A stretch of DNA of 64,000 nt from Heterohyrax brucei (lineage: Eukaryota; Chordata; Mammalia; Hyracoidea; Procaviidae): assembly GCA_028571685.1 (NCBI GenBank), contig CM053146.1, forward strand, positions 66,745,431 to 66,809,430. Direction: 5' to 3'. Under the pieces are notes generated by a model. The model was not told the origin of the DNA. It saw only the letters and a list, made by a program, of their open reading frames with translations, and ran no database searches. Position numbers and translations under genes: made by a program. Positions 33,651-45,359 of this stretch are shown in pieces (position 1 is the first letter of the stretch; each line of letters opens with the position of its first letter).

Positions 33651-33689
33651 TGGCATTCGCTGCAGTACTGAGTCACTTTGGAAATAGTA

Positions 33690-33998
33690 TTGTGTGAAAA
33701 AGGACCAGACTTACTGGTCTGACACAGACTGAAGAAATCCCCTGGACACTCTGCTAACTCAGACAGAACTGAAACCACTCCTAACACCCACATTTCAGAC
33801 AGAGATTAGACAAGCTTGTAAAACAAACAATAACACACATGAAAGATATGCTTCTTAGTTCAATCAAATACATGAGGAAAAATGGTCAGCTTCTGCCCGA
33901 AAACAAAATAAAAAGGCAGGAAATGACAGGAACTGGAGGAACAGACACAGGAAACCTCACAAGGAAACTTTCACCTGAAGTACATTAAAATTAAAAAA
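33690..33998 (+). mobile_element. 5'-truncated L1 3' end
   Basis: The stretch matches the fragment at 44215-44625 in order: GACTTACTGGTCTGACACAG versus GGCTTGCTAGTCTGACAAAG, GATTAGACAAGCTTG versus GATTAGACAAGTCC, and CTTTCACCTGAAGTACAT versus CTTTCACTTAAAGCACA. It ends in an A-rich tail (about 33985-34010). These are two copies of one L1 3'UTR type, distinct from the 21270-22145 type. Confidence 0.72.
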
Positions 33999-34464
33999 AG
34001 AAAAGTATTGTGATAAAAGCGTTCTTAAAATCCATCAGTGCTCTGTAACGAGATGGGAACAGCAATTACCAACTTTATATGGAAAGGAAAGTGTCCCCAG
34101 ATAAATGAAATACTACTGAAAGAGAAAAACAAAGTAGGAAACCGTACACTGTCGTATCTCAGAACCTCTTGTATAGCTATGGCGGTCAGAACAACCTGGT
34201 ACTGGCACAAGGACAGAAATGTGGGACAATGGGACAAAACTGAGAAGCTAGAACTGAATCTGTATATCTATGGACACTGGATCTTTAACAAAGTGCCAGA
34301 ATCCTTCTACAACTGATGCTGGAAAAACTGAATATCTATTTGCAGAAAAGTGAAATAGGATCCATTCCTCACCTCATAGACAAAACTAACTGCATAGATC
34401 GAAGACCTAAGTGTAATACCTACAACTATAGAATTCATGAAAGAAAATGTAGGGATAACACTAA

Positions 34465-34590
34465 CCAAAAAGAACAAAGCAAACCCGTTGCTGTCCAGTT
34501 GATTCTGACTTATAGCAGCACTGCCTCATAGCATTTCCAAGGAGTAGCTGGTTGACTCAAACTACCTGCCTTTTCGTTAGGAGATGAACT
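34465..34590 (-). mobile_element. AfroSINE, 5' part missing
   Basis: CCCGTTGCTGTCCAGTTGAT, TCTGACTTATAGCAG and CTTTTCGTTAGGAGATGAAC give the 3' two thirds. The A-box part is absent where the next repeat starts. Confidence 0.78.
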
Positions 34591-35062
34591 CTTTCTTTTT
34601 TTTCCCACAGACCATACTCACAATTACAGGGTTTATCAGAGAAATAACAATTACCATTCAGGCTCAGGAACACTCAGGATAGAGTTGTTCCATTAAGACG
34701 GCCTCTGCCCAGCCATGATTGCAAGTGCACCTCTCCCTGACCCTCAGCCTCTGCCCAGAGACACTCAGTGTTCTGTCTCCATGGGCCAGGAAACTGACTG
34801 CATCGTCTCTTACTGTCTGGTTTCTACTGCTAGTTCTCTTCTGCCACCACTTCTCATTGTCTTCAGGATTACAGCTTTCTCTGTTTTTCTTGAGCTCCTA
34901 CTTCCAGGAGCTTCTCAGTGTGGGGATCCTGGGTCTAAACAGTATACACTCCACTGCTGGCTGTTCTCCCTTGGTAGTTGTAGGGCCCTCCTCTCTAGCA
35001 GCCTGACTTTTAACTATTGCATCAGTAGGGTTCTGGTACAATACTCATTGTCCTAATTTTTA
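34591..35062 (-). mobile_element. Unassigned retroposon-like repeat inserted in L1-D
   Basis: L1-D sequence stops before this block and resumes after it, so it is an insertion. A T-rich run at about 34592-34603 at its left edge would be the poly(A) tail of a minus-strand insertion. Just inside it lies TTTATCAGAGAAATAAC. The body is less AT-rich than its surroundings (for example GCCTCTGCCCAG twice, at about 34700 and 34748). Two overlapping plus-strand frames (95 and 113 codons) have no known motif. I cannot name the family. Confidence 0.5.
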
Positions 35063-35362
35063 TAGCATAAATAGAATACCAATGGTAACTAAAAAGTCCA
35101 AATTTTAGAAAATAAATTAGGTAAGTGGGACCTCCTAAAAATTAATTACTACATTATCAAAAGATTTTTCCAAGAGAGGAAAAAGACAACCTGAAGACTG
35201 GGAAAAAATCTTTGGCAATAACATATCTGATATAGTTTTAACTGATAAAATAAATAGAAAACTTCAACAACTTAACATTAAAAAGGTAAGCAAACCAATT
35301 ACAAAATAAGCCAAGGACACTTGGGATGCCAACAACAAAATGAGAAGATGCTGGGGATTGTT

Positions 35363-35533
35363 AGCCATTAAACCAAACTCACTGCTGACAAGTGGATTCT
35401 GACTCATAGTGACCCCATAAAACAGACTAGAACTGTTCTGTGCAGTTCCCAAGGAGCTCCTGGTGGATTTCAACTGCTAAACCTTTTGGTTACCAGATGT
35501 AGTGCTTAATGACCATGCCACCAGGGTTTCCAT
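35363..35533 (-). mobile_element. AfroSINE in L1-D
   Basis: CTGACAAGTGGATTCTGACT, GTGACCCCATAAAACAG, GGAGCTCCTGGTGGATTTCA and ATGCCACCAGGGTTTCC give the whole SINE in antisense. The short string CCATTA flanks it (about 35366 and 35531), a possible small duplication. Confidence 0.9.
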
Positions 35534-36977
35534 TAGACAGACACAAAACAAAACCATGATGAGATGTCATTTTACCCTTGCCTCCAAGACTGGAATTGAT
35601 TAAAACTGCAGAAAGCAACAATGAGGGTGAGATTGTGAGGAGATTAGAACTTTCATACACTGATGGTAGGGATATAAAATGGTACAACTACTATGGAAAA
35701 TGATATGGTGCTTCCTTAAAGTGCTAGAAATAGAAATACCATATGATACAACAATCCCATTCCTAGGAATATATTATAGAGAAATAAGAGCCATCACATG
35801 AATAGATGTACACATACCATGTTCATAGTATTCACAACAGCAAAAAGGATGGAAAAGCCTAGTGCTCATGAACCGTGAATGAATGAACAAATTGTAGTGT
35901 ATCAATGCAACAGGATGCTACACAATGATAAAGAACAATGATGAATCTGTAGAACATTCCATAACATGGATGAATCTGGAGAGCATTATGCTGAATGAAA
36001 TAAGTCAATCACAAAAAGACAAATATTGTATGAGACCACTATTATAAAAACTCAAGAAAAGGTTTAAACATAGAAAGAAACAATCTTTGATGGTTATTTG
36101 AGTGAAGGGTGGGAAGGGAAAATCACTAACTAGATAGTAGACAAGTATTAACTTTGGCAAATGGAAAGACAGTAAGTACACAATATATGGGAAGTAAGCA
36201 CAATTTAAAAATTTTAAAAAAGAAACAAAAACAGTACACTGTATAAATAAGAAATTGAAGATTTAAAATAACCACATAAAATTGAAAAGAATTTACTCAT
36301 GAAATTCTAGAAATAACAAAGTATGCTATCACACCTAATACAGAAAGGCGAAGTGCAATAAAATATTTAATATTTTAGAACCCTAGTTCTAAGCTAAGAA
36401 TTGCCACAGTGTTACATAAGGTTTATTACAAATACATATTTAATTCATATACAATTACAGTTCATTAACAAAACATCATTGCAATAAGCCATAATTACAC
36501 CTAATTAAAAGAATGTCCTTTAATTTTTTCATTTACCTGTCCATGTTGCCTCGTAGATTAATTCAAACCTGAGAAAGTTTTCTCAGTACTCACCTGAGTA
36601 GTTGGTGCACCCAAAACTACCATAGCGATTTCATGTAATTGCTGATATTGTGAACAGTTTTCATCCCCAAACTAAAGAATACTTTGTCTCTCAACTCTTC
36701 ATATACCACTGAAGTTTGTTAGTATAGAGTCAATATTAACAGTACAGTTTGATCTCAATTTAACTTTTTTTTCCATTTTGAAAAATAACTCCACCTCACC
36801 AACATTATTGTTTGAAATGAGAGTAGTTCCCGAATTGCCTTCCTGTGTTATGCTCCTAGTATTGCTTGGTCCTTTTCAGATTTTCTGTCATTTCCCAAAT
36901 GCTTTTTAATTATAACATGGCCTTCATTTTAAGCTCAGAACTGATTAGAATTTGATAACAAGACGGCCAAAAAACAC

Positions 36978-37523
36978 ATGTGGACATGTTCACGATCTTT
37001 AGTTATTAAAGAAATTCAAATCAAAACTACAATGAGATACTATCTCACCCCAACGAGGTTGGCCATGATCCAAAAATCACAAAACAACAAATGCTGGAGA
37101 GGCTGTGGAGAAAATGGAACTCTCCTATGCTGTTGGTGGGGTTGCAAAATGGTCCAGCCTGTTTGGAAAGCAAGCTGGTGCTTCCCTAAAAAAATGGATA
37201 TAGATATACCATTTGACCCAGCAATTCCACTTCTTGGAATATATCCTACAGAATTAAGGCCATTCACACCAACAGATACATGCACAAGAATGTTTATCAC
37301 AGCGCAGTCCACAATAGCAAAAAGATCGAATCAACCCAGATGCCCAACAACAAAGGAATGGATAGGTAAACTATGGTATATATACTCAGTGGAGCACTAT
37401 GCAATGATAAAGAAAAATAATGATTCCAGGAAACATTTCATAACCTGGTTTCAACTGGAAGACATTGTGTTGAGTGAAAGTAGTCAGAGACAAAAGGACA
37501 AATATCATATGAGACCCCTGTGA
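36978..37523 (+). pseudogene. L1-E ORF2 C-terminal part
   Basis: The frame is open for 181 codons to its natural stop and covers the ORF2 C-terminal domain. The Cys-rich motif reads CWRGCGENGTLL and then CCWWGC, where the usual pattern has His before the last CWW. The segments PFDPAIPLLGIYP and DTCTRMFITAQ are well kept. The Met at the left is not the true start; the element is 5'-truncated at 36962. Confidence 0.9.
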
Positions 37524-38489
37524 TAAGACTTGTGCATAGAAGAAAAGACTCTTTGAAGGCTGCAAGGGAGAGGAGGGAGGGCGAGGGGTGGAGGGTTTAG
37601 ATTAAACAGTTGGTAGAAATTTGGTTGGGTGAAATCGGTGACAGCACACATTAGAAACAAGAACAGTATTAAGTGGACTTCAGCATAACTTGAGTATTCC
37701 ATATTAACCCAATAATGCAAGGACAGAGTAGCTGGGGCGAGGAGCAGGGGACCATGCTCTTAGGCGAAATCAAGGCCAATTGTCACAACTAGTGTTTTGC
37801 TAAGAGGGCTCTCTGCACTCCACATTGGTGAGTGGCATCTGGGATTTTAAAAGCTGCCAAGCTGCCGTCTGAGGGCACAGCAAATGGTCCCAACTCAGCA
37901 GGAGCAGATGCTCACCAAGGACCAAAATGACAACCCACGTGAGTGGGTGTCAACATCGACATGGGACCAGAAGAACTGGATGGTGCCTGGCCACCACCCG
38001 TGATAGCCACAGTGGAGCTCACAAAGTTGAATCTCACTGGCAACACAAGAATAAAAAGTGGTGCACCCTGAGATCTCCACTAAAAGACCGCAACTGATGG
38101 TCCAGCGTCTTTGGGGTTTCCCTGGGAGCATGGCCCCCGGCCCTGATGCTGCCCTTGCCCGTGGATCATAATGAAGGTCCACTCTTCGGACAGCAAGGGA
38201 TTGGACTTGGTGACTCAGAGTGACTATGTATTGGATGCATTTTATGGTTCTATGCATCTATAGGATATCATCCTGCTGACCTCTGACTGGAGGGAGGAGA
38301 GTGGGTGGAGAGGAGGGGAAAAGAGACTGTTGGGAGGATGAGACATGTATTGAGCAGAGAGGAATCATGTGCTGTCACGGGGCAGGGAAAGCAGTGGAAG
38401 CTGCATATAGGTGGGCATGCAAATTTATATGGGAATGTATATTTTCATTCAGTCATAAAAAAATAAAAAAATAGAAAATTGGAAAAAAA
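37524..38489 (+). other. L1-E 3'UTR with antisense open frame
   Basis: About 960 bp of non-coding 3' sequence ends in an A-rich tail. On the minus strand a 120-codon frame (38257-37895) is open. A homologous frame is open over about 60 codons in the L1 copy at 50923-51110. Confidence 0.75.
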
Positions 38490-39030
38490 AGAATTTGATA
38501 ACAATAATCTAGATAAACTGCTCTTCATATGCTATCATTTTCAGTGATAACTTCTTCATTGACATTAAATTTTTCAGTGTGTTTTCCGATGTATTAATAA
38601 GAGTTCTTAGTTGCAGCTTCGTTTCCACTATCCTACCAAAAACATCACTGTTGGTTAATTGTTCAGTTTGCAATCTTACTGTAACTTTCTTACAGTTTTA
38701 AAATTTCCAAATTTAGTTTGTCATTAGGAAAGTAGTATTTCACATTATTCTTAGCTAATACATTGCAGAGATTTTTGCATCCTAGTAAAGTTTCTCACAT
38801 GGCTCAAATACTGTTACTTATTGTTGGGCAATCCCTTAAATTGTTTTCCAAAAGTTTGGCAGACAGTACTGCGGTATGAAGTATGAATTCACAACATTCA
38901 CTAAAAATTCTTTTAGTTTGGCATCCTTCATTACATCTTTAATAATTAAATGTGCAACCTACTCTATACACGTCTATCTTTTCCTGTAAACTTTGTTGCT
39001 TTCATCACACTCTATGATGGTTAAAGTCTA

Positions 39031-39486
39031 TGTCATGGATTGAGTTGTGTCCACCCAAAAATGTATGTGTTGGTTTGACTTGGTTAGGAGTCCCAATATG
39101 ATAATATTCCTCCCATGTGTTATGAATCCTGCCTCTGTGATATTGATGATGAAGAATGGTTTGCGGTTGTGTTGGTGAGGCAGGACCCAAGCTACAAGCT
39201 TGTGGAATATAAGGGAGAGAAGTGAGCTGAGGAAGTGGGGAACCTCATACCACTAAGAGATAAGCACCAAGAGCAGAGCATGTCCTTTGGACCTGAGGTT
39301 CCTGTGTGGAGATGTTCTCACTGGATTTGGGCTCAGCCTACTTGACTGTGATAAATTCTCTCACTGAATGGACTTACAATTTATAAACGGATTTGAGGCT
39401 TACTGGACTGTCTCAATAAATCTTCTCTTCGTGAAACCTTCCACTTGTGGTATTTTCTGTTAGCGCTGTTCCAGGTGATTAGGACA
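39031..39486 (+). mobile_element. MaLR-type solo LTR with 5-bp target duplication
   Basis: The 456-bp element opens TGTCATGGATTGAGTTGTGT and closes GATTAGGACA. GTCTA flanks it exactly on both sides (39026-39030 and 39487-39491), the 5-bp duplication expected of LTR integration. AATAAATC (about 39415) lies in the poly(A) signal position. No internal sequence is present, so it is a solo LTR. It interrupts the hAT element. Confidence 0.93.
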
Positions 39487-40339
39487 GTCTAAGTCAGAGT
39501 GAACTAAGTCAAGGTCATCAAAATTGTCATTTTGCCCTGACACTGCCATTCAATTTCACTATCAACATATTTAATTGTTAGAGCTATCATCTTTGATGAC
39601 ACTATCTGTTGTAAATCAATATTATACTTTTCTAAAAATTGATACATAGTGTTTTTTTATGTACAGATCTGTGTGTCTTTTAATTCTTTCATTCCCAGTG
39701 TCAACAGGTGTCTTGTGTGAAATGATCATTAATTCCTAGAACTGACTGATTCAGTCTACTGGCAGCATCCACTTTCAGTCATTTTTTCTAGATTGTTACT
39801 GACTTTAGAGGTAAATTTTAAGGACAAGTGAGTTATCATTTTACTAGTATTTTCTGAGTTGATGGAAAAATTTTGATCAGTTAAACTAGTAATTGGATTC
39901 AAGATTTTACAGAATCCTGAATATCCAGTTAACTCAAATGAACAACTAGGTAAGTATTTCAATACATGCATAGGCAACCGTTTATTTAATTTCACAGTAA
40001 GGCATTCTGGAACAGCAAATCCATCTAACGATTTTTTTTGTTGTTGCTTATTAAGAACACTTCGACACTTTCTTTAGTCTTCTTTGTTCTCTCACTTTAC
40101 ACTGCAGTGTGTTCACTTGTATGGTGATGCATAAGGTGCCTCTCTAAATTTTGCACGGTTTCCAACCGTATCTGTGTTGCAACTTACACGTGCATTTATT
40201 TTTAGTCTTTTTACACTTGAAAAGTTCTAGACATGGATTTTCTCTGGTTCATCCCATACCAGAATTCAACGGATAAGTAATATTAACATTAGGACATATT
40301 GTGTAGTCACGATACTACATTAGAGTAAAAATAAATCTT

Positions 40340-43300
40340 AGACTTTGATAACATAACAAGAATAAAATGTGTAAATACATTTGCAGAATGAATTAGAGCC
40401 ATCTGTATTCTTGTATACAGAATACTCCACCCAACAGCAGCCAAGTATACTTTATTTTCCAATGCACATGAAATATTCTCCAGATTTGACAATGTATTAG
40501 TTCACAAAGCTATCCTTAAGAAAATTCACTGTATTGAAATATTATAGAACATCTTTTCAGACCATAAAGTGGTAAAAGTAGAAATCAATAACAGAAAAAA
40601 GAAAGGGGGAAAAATAATCAAACACATGGAAACTGAACAACAGCTTGCTCAGAAATGATTGGTTTATAGAAGAAATCAAAGATGGAATAAAGAAATTCAC
40701 AGAATCAAATGAGAAAGAAAACACAATCTACCAGAATCTATGGGACACAGCGAAAGCACTGCTCAGAAGTCAATTTATCTTAATAAATGCACACATCCCA
40801 AAAGAAAGAAAGGATCAAAATCAAAAGAATTAACTCCACAACTTGAACAAGTGGAATGAGCACAGCAAAAGAACCTCTTAGTCACTAGAAGAAAGCAAAT
40901 AATAAAAATTAGAACAGAGCTAAATGAATTTGAGAATAGAAAACTAATTGAAAGAGTTGACTAGACCTAAAGATCTTTTTTTTTTTTTTTTTGGAAAAGA
41001 TCAACAAAATTGATAAACCATTGGAAAAGATGACAAAAGAAAAACGGGAGAAAGCAAATAACTCCAACAAGACATGAGATGGGCCATATTGCAAAAGACC
41101 CAACTGAAATTAAAAGAATCAGAATACTCTAAAAATTGTACTTTATTAAATTCATACACCTAGAGAAAATGGATAAATTTCTAGAAACACACTACCTAAC
41201 AATATTAGCACAAACAGAAGTAGAGCAACTAAGTTAACTAAGTTAGCCCACCACAAAAGAAGAGCTTGAGAAGGTAATTAAAAAAACTCCTAACATAAAA
41301 AAGCCCTGTCCATGATGGCTTCACTGGAGAATTCTACCAAACTTTTAGCAAAGAGTTAACACCACTGTCACTAGAAGTATTTTGGAGCATAGAAAAGGAC
41401 ATAATACTCCCAACCTCATTCTATGAAGCCAGCATAACCTGATACCAAAATCAGGAAAAGACAGCACAAAAAAGAAAAATTACATGAATTTAGGTTCAAA
41501 ATTTTCAACAAAATTCTAGCCAACAGAATTCAACAACATATAAAAAAAATGATTCACCATGTTCAAGTAAGATTCATGCCAGGGATGCAGGGATGGTTCA
41601 ACGTTAGAAAAACAAATAATTAACCACATAAATAAAGCAAAGAACCACTTGATTTTATCAATTGATGCATAAAAACAGTGCAACACTAATTAATGTTAAA
41701 AACTCTTAGCAAAACATGAGTAGAAGGGAAATTCCTCAACATAATAGGGGGCATTTTTGCAAAACCAATAGCCAATACCATCCTAAACGGAGAGAATCTG
41801 AAAGTATTCTCATTGAGAGCAGGAACAAGACAAGGATGCCCATTATCACCAATTTTAGTCTACATTATCCTGGATGTTCTAGCCAGAGCCATCGCACAAG
41901 ATAAAGAAGTAAAAGCACACTCGGATTGGTAAGGAAGAAGTCAAAGTATCTTTATTTGCTGATGACACGATCTGACATTCAGAAAACCCTGAAGAATCCA
42001 CAAAAACCAACCAGACAGACAGACAGATAGACAAACTACTGGAACTAATAGATGACTTCAGCAGAGTATCAGGTTATAAAATAAACATACATTAAGTCAG
42101 TTGTATTCCTTTACACCAACATTGAGATCATCAAACAGGAAATCACCAAATCAATACCGTTTACTATTGCCTCCAGGAAAATAAAGTACCTAGGAATAAA
42201 TCTAACCAGAGACGTTAAAGACCTTTACAAAGAAAATTATCAGACTGAACTGCAAGAAACCAAAAGAGACCTACATAAGTGGAGAAACCTACCTTGCTCA
42301 TGGATAGGAATACTTAACATCATGAAAATGTCATTCTACCCAAAACGATCTATTGTTACACTGCAATCCCAATACAATTCCAATGGTATTTTTTAATGAG
42401 GAGAAACAAATCATCAATTTCACATGTAAAAGGAAGTAAAGCATTACCGAAGAAGAGCAAAATGTGAGACCTCACTCTGTCTGACTCTAGAACATGTTAC
42501 ACTTCCATGGTAGTCAAAACAGCTAGGTACTGGTACAAAAATTGATACACGGACCAGTGGAACAGAATTGAGAATCCTGATATTAACATTATCCACCTTT
42601 GAGCAACTGATATTTGACAAATGTCCAAAGTGTATAAAATGGGGAAAGAGTCTGTTTAACAAGTGGTGTTGGAACAACTGGATATCCATCTGCAAAAAAA
42701 TGAAACAAAACCCGTATCTCATACCATCCATAAAAAACTAACCCAAAACTGATCAAAGGCCTAAATATAAAATCTAAAATAATAAAGGTCATGGAAGAAA
42801 GAAAAATAGAGACAAAGCTAGGAGCCCTAACACATGGCATAAACGGTTTACAAAATATTACTAGTAATCCATGGACACCAGAAGGGAAAATAGATAATTG
42901 GGAACTCTTAAAAATCAAACACTTAGGCTTGCCCAAAGACTTCATCAAAAGAGTAAAAAGACTAACTACAGACTGGGAAAGAATTTGTGGCTACCATGAA
43001 TCCAATCAGTATCTAATTGTCATAATCTACATGGACTACAAAACCTCAACTAGAAAAAGACAACATAGTTAAATAGTTGGTAAAATGTATGAACAGACAC
43101 TTCACCAAAGAAGACATCCAGGACATCCAGGTGGCTAACAGATACTTGAGAAATGCTCACAGCCATTAGTGGTTAGAAAAATCCAAATCAAAACTACAAT
43201 GAGATACCATCTCAGCCCAGCAATGCTGGCATTAATCCAAAAAACAAAAAATAATAATCATTGGAGAGGTTGTGGAGAGACTGACGCTCTTCTGCATTGC

Positions 43301-43835
43301 TGGAAGGCATGTAAAATGGTCCAACCACTTTGAAAATCTACTTGGTGCTTTCTTAAGAAGCTAGAAATGGAAATACTATGTGAACCAGCAATTTCACTTG
43401 GAATGTATCCTAGGAAATAAAGGCTGTCACAGAAACAGATGCATGCACACCAGTGTTTATTGCAGCAGTGTCCACAAGAGCAAAAAGGTAACGTCAACAT
43501 AGGTGCCCATAAGCTGATGAATGGATAAACAAATGATGGTATATTCACACAGTAGAATACTATGCAATGAGAAGAACAGTGATGATCTTAGGAAACATCT
43601 CGGAGTCTGAAAGATTATGCTGAGTGAGATTAGTCAGTCTCTAAAGGACAAATACTGTATGAGACCTCTATTATAGGGACTTAAGAAAAGGTTTGAGCAC
43701 AAAAGAAAAGAATCCTAGTGGTTACAAGGTGGGAAGAGAGGGAGAGGGATATTCATAGATGAGACAGTAGATAGGAATTGGGCTAGGTGGAGGGAGTGAC
43801 ATTTTTTGAACATTGGACATTGAAGTTTTTTTTCC
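40340..43835 (+). mobile_element. L1-F: 3' two thirds of an old L1 (sense), decayed
   Basis: The sense strand follows ORF2 from the endonuclease through the linker and RT to the C-terminus over about 3.5 kb. An early frame at 40645-40833 (NEKENTIYQNLWDTAKALL) belongs to the linker. The RT active site at 41955-41966 reads FADD, but stops occur before and just after. Later parts read VRDVKDLYKEN-like (42210) and WERICGYHESNQY (42979-43017). No 3'UTR of the other types follows directly. Confidence 0.83.
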
Positions 43836-44114
43836 TGTTGGAAATGTACTATTATTTTCCTTTGTAGATTATTCCCTCAGTACAGGATATTACTGACACA
43901 AAAATTTAGACAGCTTAAAAATCTTGAAATGCATCTGCAGTACATTTTAAAATATTAAAAATATATGATTTGCCACCTCAAAATAATCCTGTATCTCTCT
44001 GTCTGATGAGTCATCTCAGTACAGTTTTTTCTTTTTTTTATACATCATTCTTGTGCTCAAAAATTTTAATGTCTTTTGTTATCACCTAATTTGTATGAGT
44101 TAAAACTTGACAAT
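43836..44114. other. Unassigned DNA between two L1 pieces
   Basis: I see no gene. The AT-rich sequence has no clear L1 match and may be single copy. Confidence 0.35.
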
Positions 44115-44628
44115 GCCCAGTTACCGCTACCAACTACTGTGCCAAGACCACAGTAGAAGGTCCTGGACAGAGCTAGAGAAAAATGTTGAACAATATTCAG
44201 TCAGACACACGCATACAAAAAAGCTCAGGCTTGCTAGTCTGACAAAGAAACCCTGAAAGTATGCATGCCAACACCCTTTTAACTCAGCACTGAAATCTCT
44301 CCTGGAGTTTATCCTTCAGCCAAAGATTAGACAAGTCCATAGCGCAGGTAACACATGTGAGGAACATACGTCACAGTTTGATTATGTACACAAGGTTAAT
44401 GGGTGCACCAGCCCAAAAGCGAACACAAAAGGGCAGGAAGGCAAGGAAAACTGAATGGATGGAAGGAGGGAAACCAGGGTGAATAGGAGAGCGCTGACAC
44501 GTTGCAGTGTGGCAGTTAGTTGTCACAGAACAATTTTTGTATCAACTGTTTAACGACAAACTAATTTATTCTGTAAACTTTCACTTAAAGCACAACTGAA
44601 AAATACTAAAAAATAAAAAGCTATGTAA
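44115..44628 (+). mobile_element. 5'-truncated L1 3'UTR
   Basis: This shares strings in order with 33690-33998 (see there). A longer 5' part is kept (TACCAACTACTGTGCCAAGA). It ends in AAAAAATAAAAAG. A TTTCACTTAAAGCACAACTG string just before the tail is close to the L1-B 3' terminus (21270-21300). Confidence 0.72.
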
Positions 44629-45025
44629 GACACTCAACCTGAGTGTCATGGTTAATAAACTCAGGCAAGGTAATTAAAACAGAACCACAACAACAATAAC
44701 AACAAAACCCTAATGACCTTAGGTTTTTCGTTCCAGTCTGGCTTCAAATGTTGTGTTAAACCTTGTCACCAGTTACTTCTTAAGTGAAATCTTTGTTCCA
44801 GCCTAATTGCTGTGCTCGCTGTCTCCTGAATGGACTGTAGCAGCATCGTTGCTCATGCCACTCCATCTACACGGAATGTCCTCTTCCTTCTAGGTTTATA
44901 GGAATTTCATTAGTACTTTTCGAGAATATACTATTTTAAAATATTGCTCGCCCAGTCAAACTCTGTATAAATTTATGACCCTTTTTATATTTTAAAATTT
45001 TCATTCATTTCCCATTTTGTATTGC
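44629..45025. other. Unassigned DNA, possibly an old L2 fragment
   Basis: CCACTCCATCTACACGGAAT and GTCCTCTTCCTTCTAGG resemble the L2 3' end only loosely. A CAACAACAATAACAAC run at about 44687 recalls an RTE tail, but no RTE body precedes it. Confidence 0.35.
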
Positions 45026-45172
45026 AAGTGTCCTCATGGTGAAGTGGTTAAGTGCTAAACAAAAGCTTAGCAGTTCAAATCCGCAGTCTCTCCCTGGAAA
45101 CCCTGTGGAACAGTTCTACTCTGTTTGATAGAGTTACTCACAGTGAGTCTGAATCTACTTGAAGGCAATATT
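45026..45172 (+). mobile_element. AfroSINE
   Basis: TCCTCATGGTGAAGTGGTTA, AGCAGTTCAAATCCGC and GAACAGTTCTACTCTGTTTG follow in order, with a diverged tail (GAGTCTGAATCTACTTGAAG). Confidence 0.88.
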
Positions 45173-45359
45173 TTGTATTATTATTATTGTAAATGTGAAA
45201 AATTGCCCAGGATGAAATGCTGAAGGTCGAAGAAACAAAACAAAAAACAGAACAACCGCCTCCCCTAAACAACCCTCCTCTCCCAACAAATCTACCTTGA
45301 TAGGACTAGTAGAAAGTAGAAAAATTGTTATTTCAAAAGGGAGGCAGGTCTGTCTTGCA

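Larger units (their letters stand above)
34020..36250 (+). mobile_element. L1-D: 3' portion of an old L1 (ORF2 C-terminal half), split
   Basis: The sense strand encodes ORF2 C-terminal sequence. A 92-codon frame (34038-34316) begins inside it with NFIWKGKCPQ and ends with WIFNKVPESF. Further blocks at 35090-35362 (GACAACCTGAAGACTGGG) and 35534-36250 (AATCCCATTCCTAGGAATAT, GGATGAATCTGGAGAGC) follow in order. It is interrupted by a SINE, an unassigned repeat and another SINE. All frames are broken. Confidence 0.8.
36962..38489 (+). mobile_element. L1-E: young 5'-truncated L1 with perfect 15-bp target duplication
   Basis: AGAATTTGATAACAA occurs at 36947-36961 and again at 38490-38504, flanking about 1.53 kb of L1. 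The insertion contains the ORF2 C-terminus and a 960-bp 3'UTR ending in an A-rich tail (38458-38490). The perfect duplication and the long open ORF2 end suggest it is one of the younger insertions here. It lies inside the hAT element. Confidence 0.95.
36251..40280 (-). mobile_element. hAT-superfamily DNA transposon, decayed, split by L1-E and an LTR
   Basis: On the minus strand the ends of the region carry parts of a hAT transposase with many stops. Near the right side (39995-39756) an 79-codon frame precedes a GMKELKDTQ-like string and an LEKYNIDLQQIVSS string, typical of the region before the hAT TDNG motif. On the left side, 36640-36570 reads HEIAMVVL and then GAPTTQVSTEKTFSG, the hATC dimerisation motif in which P, T, S, E and FS are conserved. 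The host family is not one I can name. Terminal repeats were not found. L1-E (36962-38489) and the LTR (39031-39486) interrupt it, both with target duplications that splice out cleanly. Confidence 0.62.

Noticed and set aside
34715-35056. Two overlapping plus-strand frames of 95 and 113 codons, leucine- and serine-rich
   Set aside because: They lie in an inserted repeat, overlap each other in different frames, and have no signal peptide or domain I could defend.
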